A stretch of 64,000 bases of DNA from Solen grandis. Lineage: Eukaryota > Mollusca > Bivalvia > Adapedonta > Solenidae. The DNA is taken from positions 55,875,145 to 55,939,144 of the forward strand of contig CM037788.1 in NCBI GenBank assembly GCA_021229015.1, read 5' to 3'. The notes under the pieces are model-generated. The model saw only the letters and a program-made list of their open reading frames with translations, was not told the origin of the DNA and searched no databases. Positions 43,698 through 56,548 of the stretch are shown here, in pieces. The position numbers and the translations under genes are program-made. Each line of letters starts with the position of its first letter. The stretch's first letter is position 1.

Positions 43698-43889
43698 CTG
43701 AAATGTAGAGAGTGTATTAGCTATTGGTGGTCCAATGGAGGATGCATAAAATCATTCTATAGTATAACTTTATAGAAATGATGTAATTTGTTCAAGTCAA
43801 ACCCACATTCAGTGAGCCATGTATTGCAGGGGCTTAAGCACGGAAGATTTGTCCAGGTCATGACCTTGATATTGGGAGTAAGATTTTAG

Positions 43890-44900
43890 AATAAACAAGA
43901 ACTGTCTTTGAAGAATATCACAAAATATTGCTTTGTAAGTTTCTGTAACTATGTCTGAGACAGTCTTGACACAGTTGAAAGATGAAAATAAAAACACACA
44001 AAATAACATATAAAACTCTGGTACATTAAAGATATATCGCAAGCAAAATATATTCAATAAATATAACAAAGGGCAATTATTAATTGAAAATCAAACCATT
44101 ATAAAATTCCAACAATATGCACAACTAGGCATGTTACTTCTTATTGCTCTGTGAAGTTAAATCAAAATCAATAGTAGCTGAGAAATAGTTAGGACAATAA
44201 TTAGAACAAAGGGTCATAACTCATTTCAAATTCAGCCGGTCATGACATGCAAGCGATGTGTGTAAATAGACTTGGTTTTTATCAATGCTGTAAAGTTATA
44301 CCAAAACAAGAACTATCGTTGAAGATAATGAATACCCCCAGATAGTGCTTTGTCACATGTCAGAGACAGTCTTGACACAATTAAGTATGAAAATAAAAAC
44401 TGTAAAGCTCTGATACACTTATACATGCATCACAGAAAAAAATATTCAATAAATATAACGAAGGGCAAAAATTACAATGAAGCCGAGTTTGACGTGCTAA
44501 GAGTATGTACAACTTCCATGGCATTTATAAATGATGTGCAGCTAAATCAAAATCTTACCAGTAGCTAACAAAAGAGCAGATAAATTATATTTGTAAGGGG
44601 GCATAACTCTGTGAAAATTGAAGCAAACATGACCTGCCTAAAATATACTATACACAAGTAGCCTTGATACTTATAATTGTTGTGAGGTTAAATTAAAATC
44701 AGACCTGTGGTAGCCGAGTAAAGCAGATAAAATATATTCAATAAATATAACAACTCATTTAAAATCAAGCCAGTAATGACATGCCAATGATATGCACAAC
44801 TAGGCCTGGTACTTATTATTTCTGTGAATCAAAATTCAACCGAAGGTAGTAAAGAAATCGCGCTAACAAAATGTATTTAATAAATATAACGACAGTGTTT
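43890..44900. repeat. Tandemly repeated noncoding family before the gap
   Basis: A segment with AAACAAGAACTGTCTTTGAAG, then GAGACAGTCTTGACACA and ATTCAATAAATATAACAAAG occurs at about 43893 and again near 44305, some 410 bp apart. It is followed by units with GACATGCCAATGATATGCAC and AACTAGGC at about 44110, 44620 and 44780. The frames here are not genes. Confidence 0.65.
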
Positions 44901-44971
44901 TTTGGAACACAAGTGTCATCTGCTGAAGCGTAACGGAAAAAGTGTGATGGACAAACATGACCGAAAAAAAT

Positions 44972-45071
44972 NNNNNNNNNNNNNNNNNNNNNNNNNNNNN
45001 NNNNNNNNNNNNNNNNNNNNNNNNNNNNNNNNNNNNNNNNNNNNNNNNNNNNNNNNNNNNNNNNNNNNNNN
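44972..45071. other. Assembly gap of 100 N
   Basis: Exactly 100 ambiguous bases, the conventional length for a scaffold gap of unknown size. Copy B begins immediately after it, inside the 143-bp satellite. Confidence 0.99.
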
Positions 45072-45152
45072 GAGCCCTTTGTCCTACAGCATCAGAATTT
45101 ACTGACGTCACCACTGAGAGACATGAGTAAAATTCCACCGATGTTTCATGGC
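45072..45152. repeat. 143-bp satellite, partial unit (copy B)
   Basis: Starts GAGCCCTTTGTCCTACAGC and runs to TGGCTTAA, where it joins the same AT-rich spacer as at 641. It is cut on the left by the gap. Confidence 0.9.
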
Positions 45153-46178
45153 TTAAGGACATTTCCTATAAAATAGATCTACCAATAATAATTTCGTATA
45201 ATTTTGTCATAAAATTCTATTTGATTCAGCGAATAAAAAGAATCCAAAATATATAGGGGTCACCCTGCTTGATTTTTTGCTTCGAAGTCCGCAAAATTGG
45301 GTATTTCTCCGCATTTCCGGACATATTTAACAATTTATAAATAAAACGGCCCTAAAGCAATTATGACTAAAATATATAGATTATTTTAATAATTTTGCAC
45401 GAAATGTAATCCAAACAGTTTATTGTATTGCATTCTAACATATTTAACACCAAAGGAAATACTTTGCACTAAAATCAATCTTAATATCCAAATTAATAGA
45501 ATCAAAACACTCCAAAATCCATTGAATTAGCTGCAATTTTTATCCTAAAAGTACCATATTTCTGTCAATAAAAAAAAATTCCACCAATAATATTTACCTT
45601 AGATGAAGTGAACATAAAGATGGGAGCGTATTCAATGTAAAATAATAATAAAAACAATGTGTCACCATGCAAAATAAAAAAAATATGAACAAAAATATAC
45701 TTTTCCCGTATATTTCCCGAAACCTATTTTCACACGTATTTGGCATGCATTTGTACTTCGTTACATGTTGTAGCTAAATAATGCGAAATAATATACTGAT
45801 CTGATTCTTAACTAAGAGCTTATAATGTCTACATCTATCTAGAAATGATTATTTTCACTTTTATTGCAGTTCGTAGCAATACCCAATGTCGCCGATTAAT
45901 TCAAATTGCAGTGCCATATTCATAATATCATATCAGTCGCGAGATTGCGCGTTTTGCCTTTGCAGACATTATGAAGCTTCCTTGCCACAAACAGGACTTA
46001 TCAAATATAAAGATTAAGCAAAACATTGGGCATTTGAAAAGATGTTAATGCAGCAATCCAAAGAAAGTGTATTGTACCATAAATTTTTTGTTCTTGGTAC
46101 ACTAAGAGCCCTATTTTGATACATGCGTGGACGGCATGCGCGTGGGATATTGCCGGATATGTCTTTAATATATTATCT

Positions 46179-46528
46179 GAGTACGGTCAAGTCACTCTGG
46201 CATCACTTAAACCTACTCTGACGTCGGAGCCCTTTGTCCTACAGCACCAGAGCTTACTGACGTCATCACTGAGACACAAGAGTAAAATTCCACCAACGTT
46301 TCATGGCTTAATATGATATCTGAGTACGGTCAAGTCACTCTGGCATCACTTAAACCTACACTGACGTCAGAGCCCTTTGTCCTACAGCACCAGAGCTTAC
46401 TGACGTCACCACTGAGGGACATGAGTAAAATTCCACCGATGTTTCATGGCTTAATATGATATCTGAGTACGGTCAAGTCACTCTGGCATCACTTAAACCT
46501 ACTCTGACGTCAGAGCCCTTTGTTCTCC
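46179..46528. repeat. 143-bp satellite array (copy B, right block)
   Basis: Unit starts at 46179, 46322 and 46465 (143-bp period) with the same pair of TGACGTCA palindromes per unit. The junction to unique sequence is the same as in copy A. Confidence 0.9.
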
Positions 46529-46654
46529 AGGAGATGACTGAGGGGCATGGGCAGAATGAGTGGCATTTGAATTGCTGGATTCATTACCAGAATTCAAAAG
46601 CTGCGCTGCTTCTCTTAGGAGAGCAGCAGCTCGATGTTGGTTTCCGGAACTCAT
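46499..46654 (-). CDS. Short ORF, counterpart of 1966-2121
   Basis: The ATG at 46654 and the 51-residue frame are preserved, ending in TSE instead of TSV before a TAG within the satellite. The acceptor-like TTTTAG upstream has become TTTTATTTTAG-like, with A for C in CAT (TAAAATAAAATG on the plus strand). Same uncertainties as copy A. Confidence 0.3.
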   Translation of the reverse strand: MSSGNQHRAAALLREAAQLLNSGNESSNSNATHSAHAPQSSPGEQRALTSE

Positions 46655-48979
46655 CTCCTGTGATCCTAAAATAAAATGTTTTCTTTAATGCATATTTTTC
46701 CTTTGCAAGTAAGCAGTTCTGTTATAATTTTTTAAAAAAAAAGGATTACATTAAATGTAAATATTTGAAATTATTTGATTAGACTGCTGATTATACATTA
46801 TTTTATACCACCTGTTGTATTATGAGGAACTTCATAAGCAATATAAGTTTGATTCCTTTTAAATTACTTTGTGAAAAAAGCTCTATAGTTCTGGTCTGTG
46901 AACAAAGTTGGATGCCAATTACTGTTAATTTGTCTGCTAGCTTTGTATGTAGGCTTGACTGAGGCAGTTTAGATAATGGACATGTCTAAACATTCATGCT
47001 TAAAAGAACTGTCCAATTTTGTTATAGATCTAGTTCCCATTCTAAAAATTTGGATATTTGTAACATTTTGAGGGAATACACTGATACATGTTTTTCTTGC
47101 ACTATCAAGAAATGGCTACTCCAGGAACAGATGATGGTCTTCAGAAATCAGTCATTGTCTGCTAGCTGAGTTATCAGTACTGTAAGATTTAATATGTGGT
47201 TTGAAATGTGGTTTTAAAATAAATCAGAAGTAAAAACTGCATAAATCTATGATATTTTACCAAATGTATGTGATTATCTTTAGCTGGAACATTTTCACAT
47301 AGAAAAAAAAAGATGAAAGTTTGGAAACAATGCAGTTTTTTTAACCTCTGCATCCTGAATCCTAGTTTTCAGTGTGAATGCAATGTTTTATATTCATGCA
47401 TCCTCTATATGGAAAATGCAATCAAAATTAAAGAAGGATGTATACTGTCTGCATTTTTTAGCCTAGGAAGTCCAAGGACATGTGCAAGGTATTGATGGTT
47501 TCTTCGAATTACAAGTTCGTCAAACTGATTACATATAGAAGGCGAATAGTGGTTTCGTCAAACTGATATTTATACAGTTGGAATGGTATAAGATGCTGAA
47601 ATTGTTATATTTGCAGAGTATTTGCTTAATCCGCCTGTAATGTAATCAGATGTGTTGTCTCCAGCACATACAAACATCCTCTTTGATAAGGTGTGGATAA
47701 TACTTTAAGACACATGACAATTATTTTTAACACAAAATCGTGTGCGTATCTACAGAGAGAGAGAGAGAGGGGGGAGAGAGAGGGATATTTGTACAAATAT
47801 ATAATTCTTTTGAAAAAATATATAAATAAAATTACAAATCATATATATTAAAAAAAAAAATTTAAAAATCATTGTAAATTCATGTATACTTTATACAAAA
47901 AAAAAACAGAGAAAAATGTACATGTATAGAGCATACTTAAAAGGTGTATTTAAAGAATTGACACTCGCAGATATAGAAGACATGATTCACATCTACACAC
48001 CTTGACTGCTATGTGAAGAATGACAATTTGAGGCTCAAACGCCGAAACTTTCTTATATTTCGACTGTTTGTTAGGCGGAAAATAAATATACAGTTGGATA
48101 TTTGTATACATGTTAATTATTTTCACATCTGTGTACTACAAAACTATGCAGATCGATCACGATCAATTCCGACCAAACTGAAGATCGAAACTAAATATTG
48201 TTAACATATCGCCATTGTCCCTGACATCTATATGAAACACTTCCATTATCTGCATTCGATTACTAAAGTAACGAGGGGCGTAATATGGTTGTGAAAATCA
48301 TTGAATAATCTGCTATTATTTTATAATATAAGCTATTATCATTTTTTTTTGTTTAACAAACGACCAAACAATAATAGATATAGCGTCTCACAAAATTTTA
48401 ATTTGCCTCCGTAACCTAATTACGTTTTTTTTGTTTGTTCCGTTTTATTGCCTAATTTTAACAGGCCATATAACTTTGCTTAAAATAACAGTAGAAACTT
48501 GCGGTAGATAGATTGAACTTAACAACCATACCAAAACATATCATATTGGCACATTTAAAGGGTCGAAAAAAAAATATTTTAAATGTAGAAAATTCGAAAT
48601 TATTCACTAAAAATAAGCGATTTTTCATGTTTTATTTAAGAAATTAAAATTGGGTTATTTGGGCTGGGGGTAAAATTTTGTTAGCGTCCATGCCGATATA
48701 GTCCCTGCAACAAGGTACTAGTCCAAACCTGACTCAAAGTACTGGTCCAAAAAAGATATGAAAGTATTGCCTACCCGTTTGCCATCTGTTATAAGCAGAC
48801 GTTCACCCTTGCACCACGTTGAGGTCGGTAGGCATAGCAAGGGGTGGACCGATCGATTACCAGTCCAAAAAAAAAAGAATTATTAGGAATCACAGGAAGC
48901 CCAATCACGAGCTAAATCAATTAAATAGAAAATGAAAACACGGTAAACAGTAAGAAAAAAGAAGACAAAAGACAGCGCT
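46655..48979. other. Noncoding AT-rich region (copy B)
   Basis: Matches 2122-4485, with local replacements near 47035-47065 and 47790-47880 where the two copies have unrelated short sequences. The (AG)n tract is at about 47754-47783. No gene seen. Confidence 0.6.
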
Positions 48980-49264
48980 CTAGAGATGGGAATCTGCCCC
49001 ATCGGGCGAACCCTGACTCGGAGCCGAGTCTGGGGAATAGGCTGGAGTGTTTGGTGGTGCCGGTGGTGGAATATCGGGTGTTCGGTCTAGAAACAGAACG
49101 AATTCAATCGAACTGTTTCGTAAAAACTCAACAGTTTGACCGAGTTCGTTCTGTTGCCAGAAACCGAAACCCACACCGGTGAACACCTCCAACTCCACCA
49201 CTTCCATAGCCATTTGGCTTACGTAGCCATCAAGGAGACAAAAATGTTCCGAACAAGAAGGACA
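48980..49264 (-). CDS. Possible terminal exon, counterpart of 4486-4770
   Basis: The 94-residue frame is open in this copy too. Visible changes include DRTPDI for DQTPDI and a last DSHL for DSPL. Conservation is uninformative because the flanks are equally similar. Confidence 0.35.
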   Translation of the reverse strand, partial: CPSCSEHFCLLDGYVSQMAMEVVELEVFTGVGFGFWQQNELGQTVEFLRNSSIEFVLFLDRTPDIPPPAPPNTPAYSPDSAPSQGSPDGADSHL

Positions 49265-49374
49265 CTAATTGGCATGTCCATCTTGAACGAGAGACAGAGA
49301 CAGACTGACGTATTTTGACAGTTACTATAAATAGAAAAAAGCCCGCGAAATAACCTCATAGTCTTACTTGACAT

Positions 49375-49494
49375 TCTATAAATAGAGACTGTGACGTCAC
49401 TAGCTAGACCTTGACACATTGGATTTTGGGTGAATCCTATGGTCTAGTATAGAGATTAGTGTAAGCTAGTGACGTCACAGTCTCTTTTTATAGA
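49375..49494. repeat. Long hairpin with CRE palindromes (copy B)
   Basis: Arms 49375-49405 and 49464-49494 repeat the copy A structure. The loop is four bases shorter (TAGACC joined directly to TTGACAC), showing that the loop but not the arms has changed. Confidence 0.8.
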
Positions 49495-49821
49495 TTGGCA
49501 GGGACAATGATGTGTTGTTTATTGATACAATATATGGACACTTTGATTATTACATGGGCACATTTGTTGAAAATATCCGGTTTAAGTTTAGGGGTTTTGT
49601 TTGAATACACACTGAACAGTAATCTAAAACTGGTTTCAGTTAAAAGCAGGTGGGGAACAAACGGCCAGTTGACGACAGAAAGGATCACAGCTTTGTTAAT
49701 TGAACTGGCAACCTCAGAAGAACGTGACTGTTCATCTGCGTCAGATGCGGTTATTTTTACGTCAAGAGCAAGGTGTACAGCATTATTAACAAGCAATAAA
49801 GCTGCTGTAGCAAGCATTTAG

Positions 49822-50127
49822 CCTGATAAGAAGATCAAGATAGATGAGTATGTATATGTTGTCTTGCCACGCTATAGTGTGCATGGTTTTAGTAGGAGAT
49901 TCCGCTTAAGCAAAGAGTTTTTTGAAAAACTCGTAGCTCATATGATACCTTTAATGGGAATGCGCTGCTCACGTCAGAAAATATGCACAGAAAAGAAACT
50001 TTTGGTGTACCTTAAGTATATTGCAACCCAATTGCATTATCAAGCAGTCGCAGATATATATTTTGTAGTGCATATGAGAGAACAATGGTGCTTATCATTA
50101 CATTTTGCATCAAGCGATTTACATTAA
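49822..50127 (+). pseudogene. HARBI1-like transposase fragment (copy B)
   Basis: The same frame after the same TAG, with PRYSVHGFSRRFRLSKEFFE (Gly for Asp relative to copy A). It is truncated at the same point into ~95-bp repeats, so truncation predates separation of the copies. Confidence 0.65.
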
Positions 50128-50413
50128 CTTCTATAAATAATAAGGAAATGTTGTATATTGCATTATATATCAGAAAATTATGGGGCTGAACCTCACAGTT
50201 TTTAATCTAATGCCATACATTTACTGCTTTAAATTAAAAAATTTTTTAAATATTGAAGAAATGTTGTATATTGCATTGTATATAAAAATTATGGGACTGA
50301 TCCTCACAGTATCTATATACTGCCATATACTAACTATCTTAAACAGTAAAAAAGTTCTTGTATTTTGTATTGTATATAAGAGAATAATGGAGCTTATCTT
50401 TACAATTTGTATA

Positions 50414-50460
<47 letters not shown>

Positions 50461-51150
50461 TTTTTGTCTTCCGTCGCTGCGACAGTATTTCAGTCATATA
50501 GCGACGTCCAGCTAATTGCAGGTGGAGGAGGACCCCAAATGCACTGAGGCATCCGGGTAGAACCACCGACCTACCGCAAGCCAGCTGGAAGGCTTCCTCA
50601 TATGAAAATACGAATGACCCTGCCGGGACTCGAAACCACGCGGTGAGGAGCTGAGTAAGTGTTAAAGGCAGTGACTTTACCCTCTCGGCCACGGAGGCCC
50701 CTAATTTGTATAAAGCGCCTTACATAAACTCCTTAAAATAATAAGGAAAGGTTTTGTTTTACATTGTATATAAGAAAATAATGGGGCTGAACCTCACAAT
50801 TTTTATATACTGCCAGTTATTAACTTTTTTAAATAGTAAAAAAGGTCTTGTATTTTGTATTATATATAACAGAACAAAGGTGCTAATCATTACAATTTGT
50901 ATAAAGCGCCTTAAATTAACCTCTAAATATAATAAAGAAATATTGTATATTGCATTGTATATGAAAATATTATGGGGCTGAACCTCACAATTTTTATATA
51001 CTTCCTTTCTTTAACTGCTTGAAATAGTAAATGAAATATTATATATTTCAATGTATTTGAGAGATTTGTGGAGCTGAAATAATCAAATTTTATATACTGC
51101 CATACATGTATATCAATTTAATAAAAAAAAGTTGATTAAATGTTTTGTAT
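50128..51150. repeat. ~95-bp tandem array interrupted by a SINE (copy B)
   Basis: Units at about 50263, 50357, 50753, 50848, 50942 and 51039 are spaced 94-97 bp on each side of the inserted SINE. All have GTATTGTATAT and a CTCACAATTTTTATATACTG-like stretch. Frames in the array are spurious. Confidence 0.8.
50416..50702 (-). mobile_element. Full-length tRNA-derived SINE with 12-bp target duplication (copy B)
   Basis: Intact version of the element at 6005: 287 bp, minus strand, tRNA head ending GGGGCCTCCGTGGCCGAG at the right, (AATC)n tail at the left. AATTTGTATAAA flanks it at 50404-50415 and 50703-50714. It landed within the ~95-bp array. Confidence 0.95.
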
Positions 51151-51570
51151 TTTATATGAGGAACCTAACAAGTATTATATACTTACTTACATCTTCTTCT
51201 CAGTAATTAATCAAATCTTATTCATTGTGCTACTGTCATTTTAGGAAACGTGAATTGTTTTCAAAGGGAACTAAGAATATGCTCTAAGGAGAGATAAAAA
51301 GTATTGTAGGTTACCCGTATGTCGACACAAACATTGATTTTGAATGTTCTAAACAATGAAGGAAACTGATATACGATATTTGTTAATGGAATAAAATAGT
51401 AAACATTACTACTAGTCATCAGTGACCGATGTCGAGAAAGCCACTGGATCCCTGTTGAAGAACACTGAAGGTTAAATTTGTACCCCCAAAAATTATGAAG
51501 TGCATATTTATAGTAAGAACATCCATTCCAGCTGTATTTTGATCAATTATTAAACAGTTTTCCTTGCATG
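51151..51570. other. Segment present only in copy B, no gene seen
   Basis: AT-rich sequence within the 909 bp absent from copy A. No domain or repeat was recognised. Confidence 0.5.
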
Positions 51571-51752
51571 CTGTCCCCAGTGGTAAGGGTGTTTTCCCTT
51601 GAGAATGGGAAGCTGTGGGTTTGATCCCTGGTCCTTCAAGCTGGCTTGCGGTAGGTTGGTGGTTCTACCCGGATGTCTCCGTGCATTCGGGGTTTTCCTC
51701 CACCTGTAATTAGCTGGACGTCGCTATATGACTGAAATACTGTCGGAGCGAC
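51571..51752 (+). mobile_element. SINE with second head type (copy B, more complete)
   Basis: Head CCCCAGTGGTAAGGGTG (box A-like) and GGGTTTGATCCCTGG (box B), then the common body and TATGACTGAAATACTGTCGG. No target duplication was recognised. Copy A keeps it only from ATGGGAAGC onward. Confidence 0.75.
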
Positions 51753-52043
51753 ACCCCTTTCAGATATGTTTTATGCCCCACCAACTCCATTGGGGAGCAT
51801 GAAAATTTTCTGTCTGTGCATCTGTCTGTCACACCTTAGAGTTACCTTTGCATTTAAGCTTCTTTTTTTTTCTATGATGATGACTTCACATCTTTAATAA
51901 AAAAAATATATATCATATGGGTCGGTGGGTCGCCTTTATTTAACACTTTATTTGGTAATGTAATGATACCAACCATATTAAATGATAAAAGTGTTCTTTG
52001 TGGTAATAATTTTTTATTTTTGTTTTTTCGTCATTGTGCTTGC

Positions 52044-52300
52044 GGGGGCCTCCGTGGCCAAGAGGGTAAAGTCAATGACTTTAACACTCACTCAGCCCCT
52101 TTTTGCGTGGGTTTCGAATCCCGGCAGGGTCATTCGGATTTTCATGTGAGGAAGCCTTCCAGCTATCTTGCGGTAGGTCGGTGGTTCTACCCAGATGCCT
52201 CCGAGCATTCGGGGTCTTCCTCCACCTGTAATTAGCTGGATGTCGCTATATGACTGAAATACTGTCAAAGTGATGGTAAACTAAAAGAAATAGTCAAATA
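52044..52300 (+). mobile_element. Full-length tRNA-derived SINE (copy B)
   Basis: Counterpart of 6699-6956, with GTCATTGTGCTTGC at 52030-52043 and 52301-52314. The insertion is shared by both copies and so precedes their separation. Confidence 0.93.
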
Positions 52301-52589
52301 GTCATTGTGCTTGCATTTCTTTAAAAGTTCTTGTCAGCTGCAGTGAAAGTTAGGCTGCAGATGCGACTGCGACAGCCCATTTAAAATGGGGGTATTAATT
52401 ACTTCCAGTAATAGTTCTACATTCTATATATGCTTTGGTACTTATGTCCCTCTAGAATATTCCCTCTTTTGAGCTAGAGAAAGTAACTATAGACCCCCTT
52501 TTTTTCAGACCAATTGTACATTTATTACTGCATTTTAGGTCAGTTACATTGTTATAGCCTGTCTTTCTCACATATTAAGTACTGTCAAA

Positions 52590-53431
52590 CACTGCCTCGG
52601 AACATTTTGGTTGTGATGGGGGTGGGGGAGTGTATGGCCTTGTACCTTACACAATATGTCTTGTCCGACACCATCTCAGAACATTAAGGGGTGTGATGGG
52701 AGGGTGTATCGCCCTGTACCTCACACAACTTCTGTCCACACAGTTGGAACGTAAGGGGTGTGATGGGTGGGTGTATCGCCCTGTACCTCACACAACTGTC
52801 ATATCCAACACGTCTGGGAACGTTAAGGGGTGTGATGGGGGGTGTATCGCCCTGTACCTCAACAACCCAACGTTAAGGGGTGATGGGGGTGTATCGCCCT
52901 GTTCACAACTTCTATCGCCCTGTACCTCACACAACGTGTCATATCCAACACAGTCTGGGAACGTTAAGGGGTGTGATGGAAGGGTGTATCGCCCTGTACC
53001 TCACACAACAGCACCAACAAGTCTGGGACGAGGGTGTGATGGGAGGGTGTATCGCCCTGTACCAACGTAGTAGGGGTGTGATGGGAGGGTGTATCGCCCT
53101 GTACCTCACACAACATGTCATATCCAACACAGTCTGGGAACGTTAAGGGGTGTGATGGGAGGGTGTATCGCCCTGTACCTCACACAACATGTCATATCCA
53201 ACACAGTCTGGGAACGTTAAGGGGTGTGATGGGAGGGTGTATCGCCCTGTACCTCACACATCATATCTTGCCCGAAACAGTTTCAGAAAGATAGGGGTTG
53301 TGATGGGAGGGTGTATCGCCCTGTACCTCACACAACATGTCATATCTGACACAGTCTGGGAACGTTAAGGGGTGTGATGGGAGGGTGTATCGCCCTGTAC
53401 CTCACACAACATGTCTTGTCTGCCTATGTCG
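52590..53431. repeat. 74-bp minisatellite (copy B, expanded)
   Basis: Clean consecutive units (for example starts 53145 and 53219) give the 74-bp period. The array is about 300 bp longer than in copy A and contains both pure and internally deleted units. Long frames through it are spurious. Confidence 0.92.
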
Positions 53432-54272
53432 ATGTTTGGGTTATAAGAGGAAATCTACAATATCATAATACCTGAAGCTGCAAGGTTCAGGCTCTTGATT
53501 CTTAGATGAAGATTAAAATAGTATTATCATAGATATATTATTATGTACATGTTATGTTTGTTCAAGTGAATAGTTGGCTGATATCAAAGATAAAGGATCA
53601 AGGAACTTTTGGATTGCCCATTCAAGCATCTGGATTGCCATTTTAGTTTACCTTGTACAATTTTAGTTTTTTTTTAGCATTGGGCAGAGTATTTATTTTA
53701 AGTCTTCTCATAAACTGATAAATATTCATGTAAATCTGGCTTTGAAATATTAACAATCACACATGCAAAATATCAGACATGCACCCAATTAGGTTTGATT
53801 GAATCGGTTCATTGGAAAGTATAGCCTAACAAGAAACTGTACCTGTGTGTAAGACTTTCAGAAACTAAAACTGATAATACTCATAACATATTAGAATGGC
53901 ACACAATAAGTTATTTATTCACTGGCTTGATTAAGTGTGATCTTCTTGGGTAGAACCAGTACAACCAACAGGCTTGGGGTAATTACAAAGGTAATGTGTA
54001 TTGCATTGAAATGCATGATATTTTTCGAAGTATTGTTTGTGTGTAATACAAGAAAAAATATTGCATGTTATTACAGTGTCGGCCAGGGTGGGGATGGATT
54101 TCTACCACCTGAGCCTGCAATGGCTATTAATTTAACCTGACAGTTTTGAAACAATATCTGAACATATATATATGGTAGTGTTAAAGTTTTTTTTTTTTTT
54201 TTTTTTAATTTGTATATTCTCAGACTCAATAATGTTTGTGCATAATTAACAGTAAACATTTGTTTTATTCAG

Positions 54273-54380
54273 CTGCTATAGAGAGGTATTATCGCAGTAC
54301 AAAGGAAAATGACCAGAGACGAGCGTCCGGCAAAACAGTTCCACAAGAAGAAAATGGCTGGGTTTGAGAGAAGAAGAAGG
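54273..54380 (+). pseudogene. Myb/SANT-like relic exon (copy B)
   Basis: Same peptide (RYYRSTKENDQRRASGKT) and the same TGA before the donor; the donor is GTATGC here against GTATGT in copy A. See 8607-8714 for the reasoning. Confidence 0.4.
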
Positions 54381-54873
54381 GTATGCTTCTTTAAAGAGTT
54401 TAACTGTGCAGTGTTTCCTTGTATTGTTTTTGCTCACCTCCTTGTCAGAGTAGGAAGTGTTGTGGAAGCGACTTAGGGCCATCATGGTCTTCTTCTTTTT
54501 TAAAGAGTAAGGTCCAGAATTTATTAGCCATTTGAATATACAGTAGTTGTTCAGAAAGCTACAGAAATGAAATCTTATTAATTCATCCATGGAATTTCTG
54601 ACATCTATGACCAGCATTTGTTCAGAAAACCTGTGCAGCAAATGCTAGTAAAGGTCAACTGCTGAAGATCCACTAACCAGACTGCTTCTCACACAATCTG
54701 GGCCTATGCTACATATTACAGATTTATCTCCGAATATAGACTCAGTTTTGCTTGCCAGCTCAATTATGTGCACGTATGCCATACAGTTTAGAACTTTAAA
54801 CATCCAAAGTCGTTGATAAATTTTATAGACAGAACAGGCTACAAATTGTCATTGATGTCAAAATATCTTTCAG

Positions 54874-55126
54874 AAAATGATTGGCAGGCAGCAGGCCTTG
54901 AAGAAAAAAAGTCATCGTACACCAGTGAGGAGAGACAGAAGGTTATAAAGTTTTGACGGTAGACTTTGTCCTCGGAGGAGGAGGTAGTTTCAGACTAGGA
55001 GTTCTTTGTTGTTAAGAGGCTGACTTGGCGCTCACCAGAGACAGATACGTACATGAGGGAGCTGGACAGCAAAGCCTCCCAGCTCCGAACAACCCAGGCA
55101 AAGAATAAGAAGGGTCAGATGTGGGG
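54874..55126 (+). pseudogene. Downstream relic exon (copy B)
   Basis: Same acceptor, same internal stops and same FFVVKRLTWRSPE segment as 9078-9330. Shared stops show inactivation before the copies separated. Confidence 0.35.
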
Positions 55127-55721
55127 ATGACCCAGAAAAGCTCCCTCCTTCTTCTATTGAGGAGTCCATAAAGTGGGCACTTCTTTAACTCTTCACCACA
55201 CGATAAAATTAAATGTAGTTAGTGATGATTTCGTTTCTATGGTGGCATAGAACTGCCACCACTCACCAGATAATTATGTATAATATTTTCTTGAAATTTA
55301 TGGCGGATTACATGTAAATTTTAAAATAACAAGATCATTTTATATTTATTGTGATACCAGATAAATAACTTAACATTATTTTTTCCCATATTTGATTCTT
55401 TTGAAACTTGCACATATTATTTGTATCAGCATTATAAGAATTAACCCTATCGAAAGTACAGAAAATTGGTCAAATATTGCTGGAAAAGGAGCAATTTTAA
55501 ATTTTCGTTAACATTTTTTCATGTACACAATAAAGCCCAAATTTTTCTCTTGATTCTTTGGAATCTTGCAAAGATCATTTGCATCATGTTAAGGGTTAAC
55601 ATTTTTGAAAATGAAAACAATTCATCAAAGATTGTTGGTAAGGAGCCATTTGAATTTTTTGTAAACGTGATTCAGTTCACATTTTTCATCGGATTCTTTT
55701 GAAATTGCACAGATTGTTTGT

Positions 55722-55902
55722 GGGTTCGAATCCCGGTAGAGACTTCGGATTTTTCATTTGAGGAAGCCTTCCAGCTGGCTTGCGGTAGGTCGGTGGTTCT
55801 ACCCGGGTACTTCTGTGTACTCGGGGGTCTTCCTCCACCTGGACGTCGCTATATGATTGAAATACTATTGCAGCGACGGTAAACCCCAATACAACAACAA
55901 CA
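55722..55902 (+). mobile_element. 5'-truncated SINE (copy B)
   Basis: Counterpart of 9889-10069 with ACAGATTGTTTGT at 55709-55721 and 55903-55915. Confidence 0.92.
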
Positions 55903-56255
55903 ACAGATTGTTTGTATGATCTTAAAGATTAAACCTATAGAAAATGAAGAAATTTTGTTAAACATGGGAAAAGGAGCATTTGAAATTTTTATTAACTTTT
56001 TCTTGTTTTACATGATAAAGTCCATATTTTCCATCAAATTCTTTTGAAACTTGCACTGATTGTTTGTATCATTTTAAACATAAATCAAATTTAAAATGAA
56101 AAAAAAATATTTTGAAGTGCTCCGTTTAGATCTACCTTCAGAAGTTGTGATTCCTTTAATAATGGAATAATCAGCCATGGCAAGTAAGGTAGTTCGATGA
56201 TTTGAAGCTACATGTACTGAAGTGTAGAGTTGTGAAATCATAAAGTTGACAATTT

Positions 56256-56548
56256 TTAGCTCACCTGAGCACAATGTGCTCAAGGTGAGCTTTTGTGATC
56301 GCCCTTCGTCCATCATGCGACGTCAACAATTTGGCTTAACACTCTAGAGGCCATAGTTTTAGGCCAATCTTCATGAAACTTGGTCAGAATATTTGTCTCC
56401 GTAAAATCTTGGACAAGTTCGAAATTGGGTCATGTGGGGTCAAATCTTACAAAAACCTTGTTAACACTAGAGGCCACATTTTAAGGCCAATCTTCATGAA
56501 GCTTGATCAGAATGTTTTTTCTCCATAAAATCCTGGACAAGTTCGAAT
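56256..56548 (+). mobile_element. 5' end of a Helentron-like element (copy B)
   Basis: Same 5' hairpin and GATCGCCCTTCG region as 10424. The core is less deleted: two GGCCAATCTTCATGAA units remain (near 56367 and 56486) where copy A has lost about 85 bp, leaving GGGGGGAAATT at the join. Confidence 0.7.

Noticed and set aside
52630..53146. 146- and 88-residue ORFs
   Set aside because: Same minisatellite in copy B; both strands and several frames are open.
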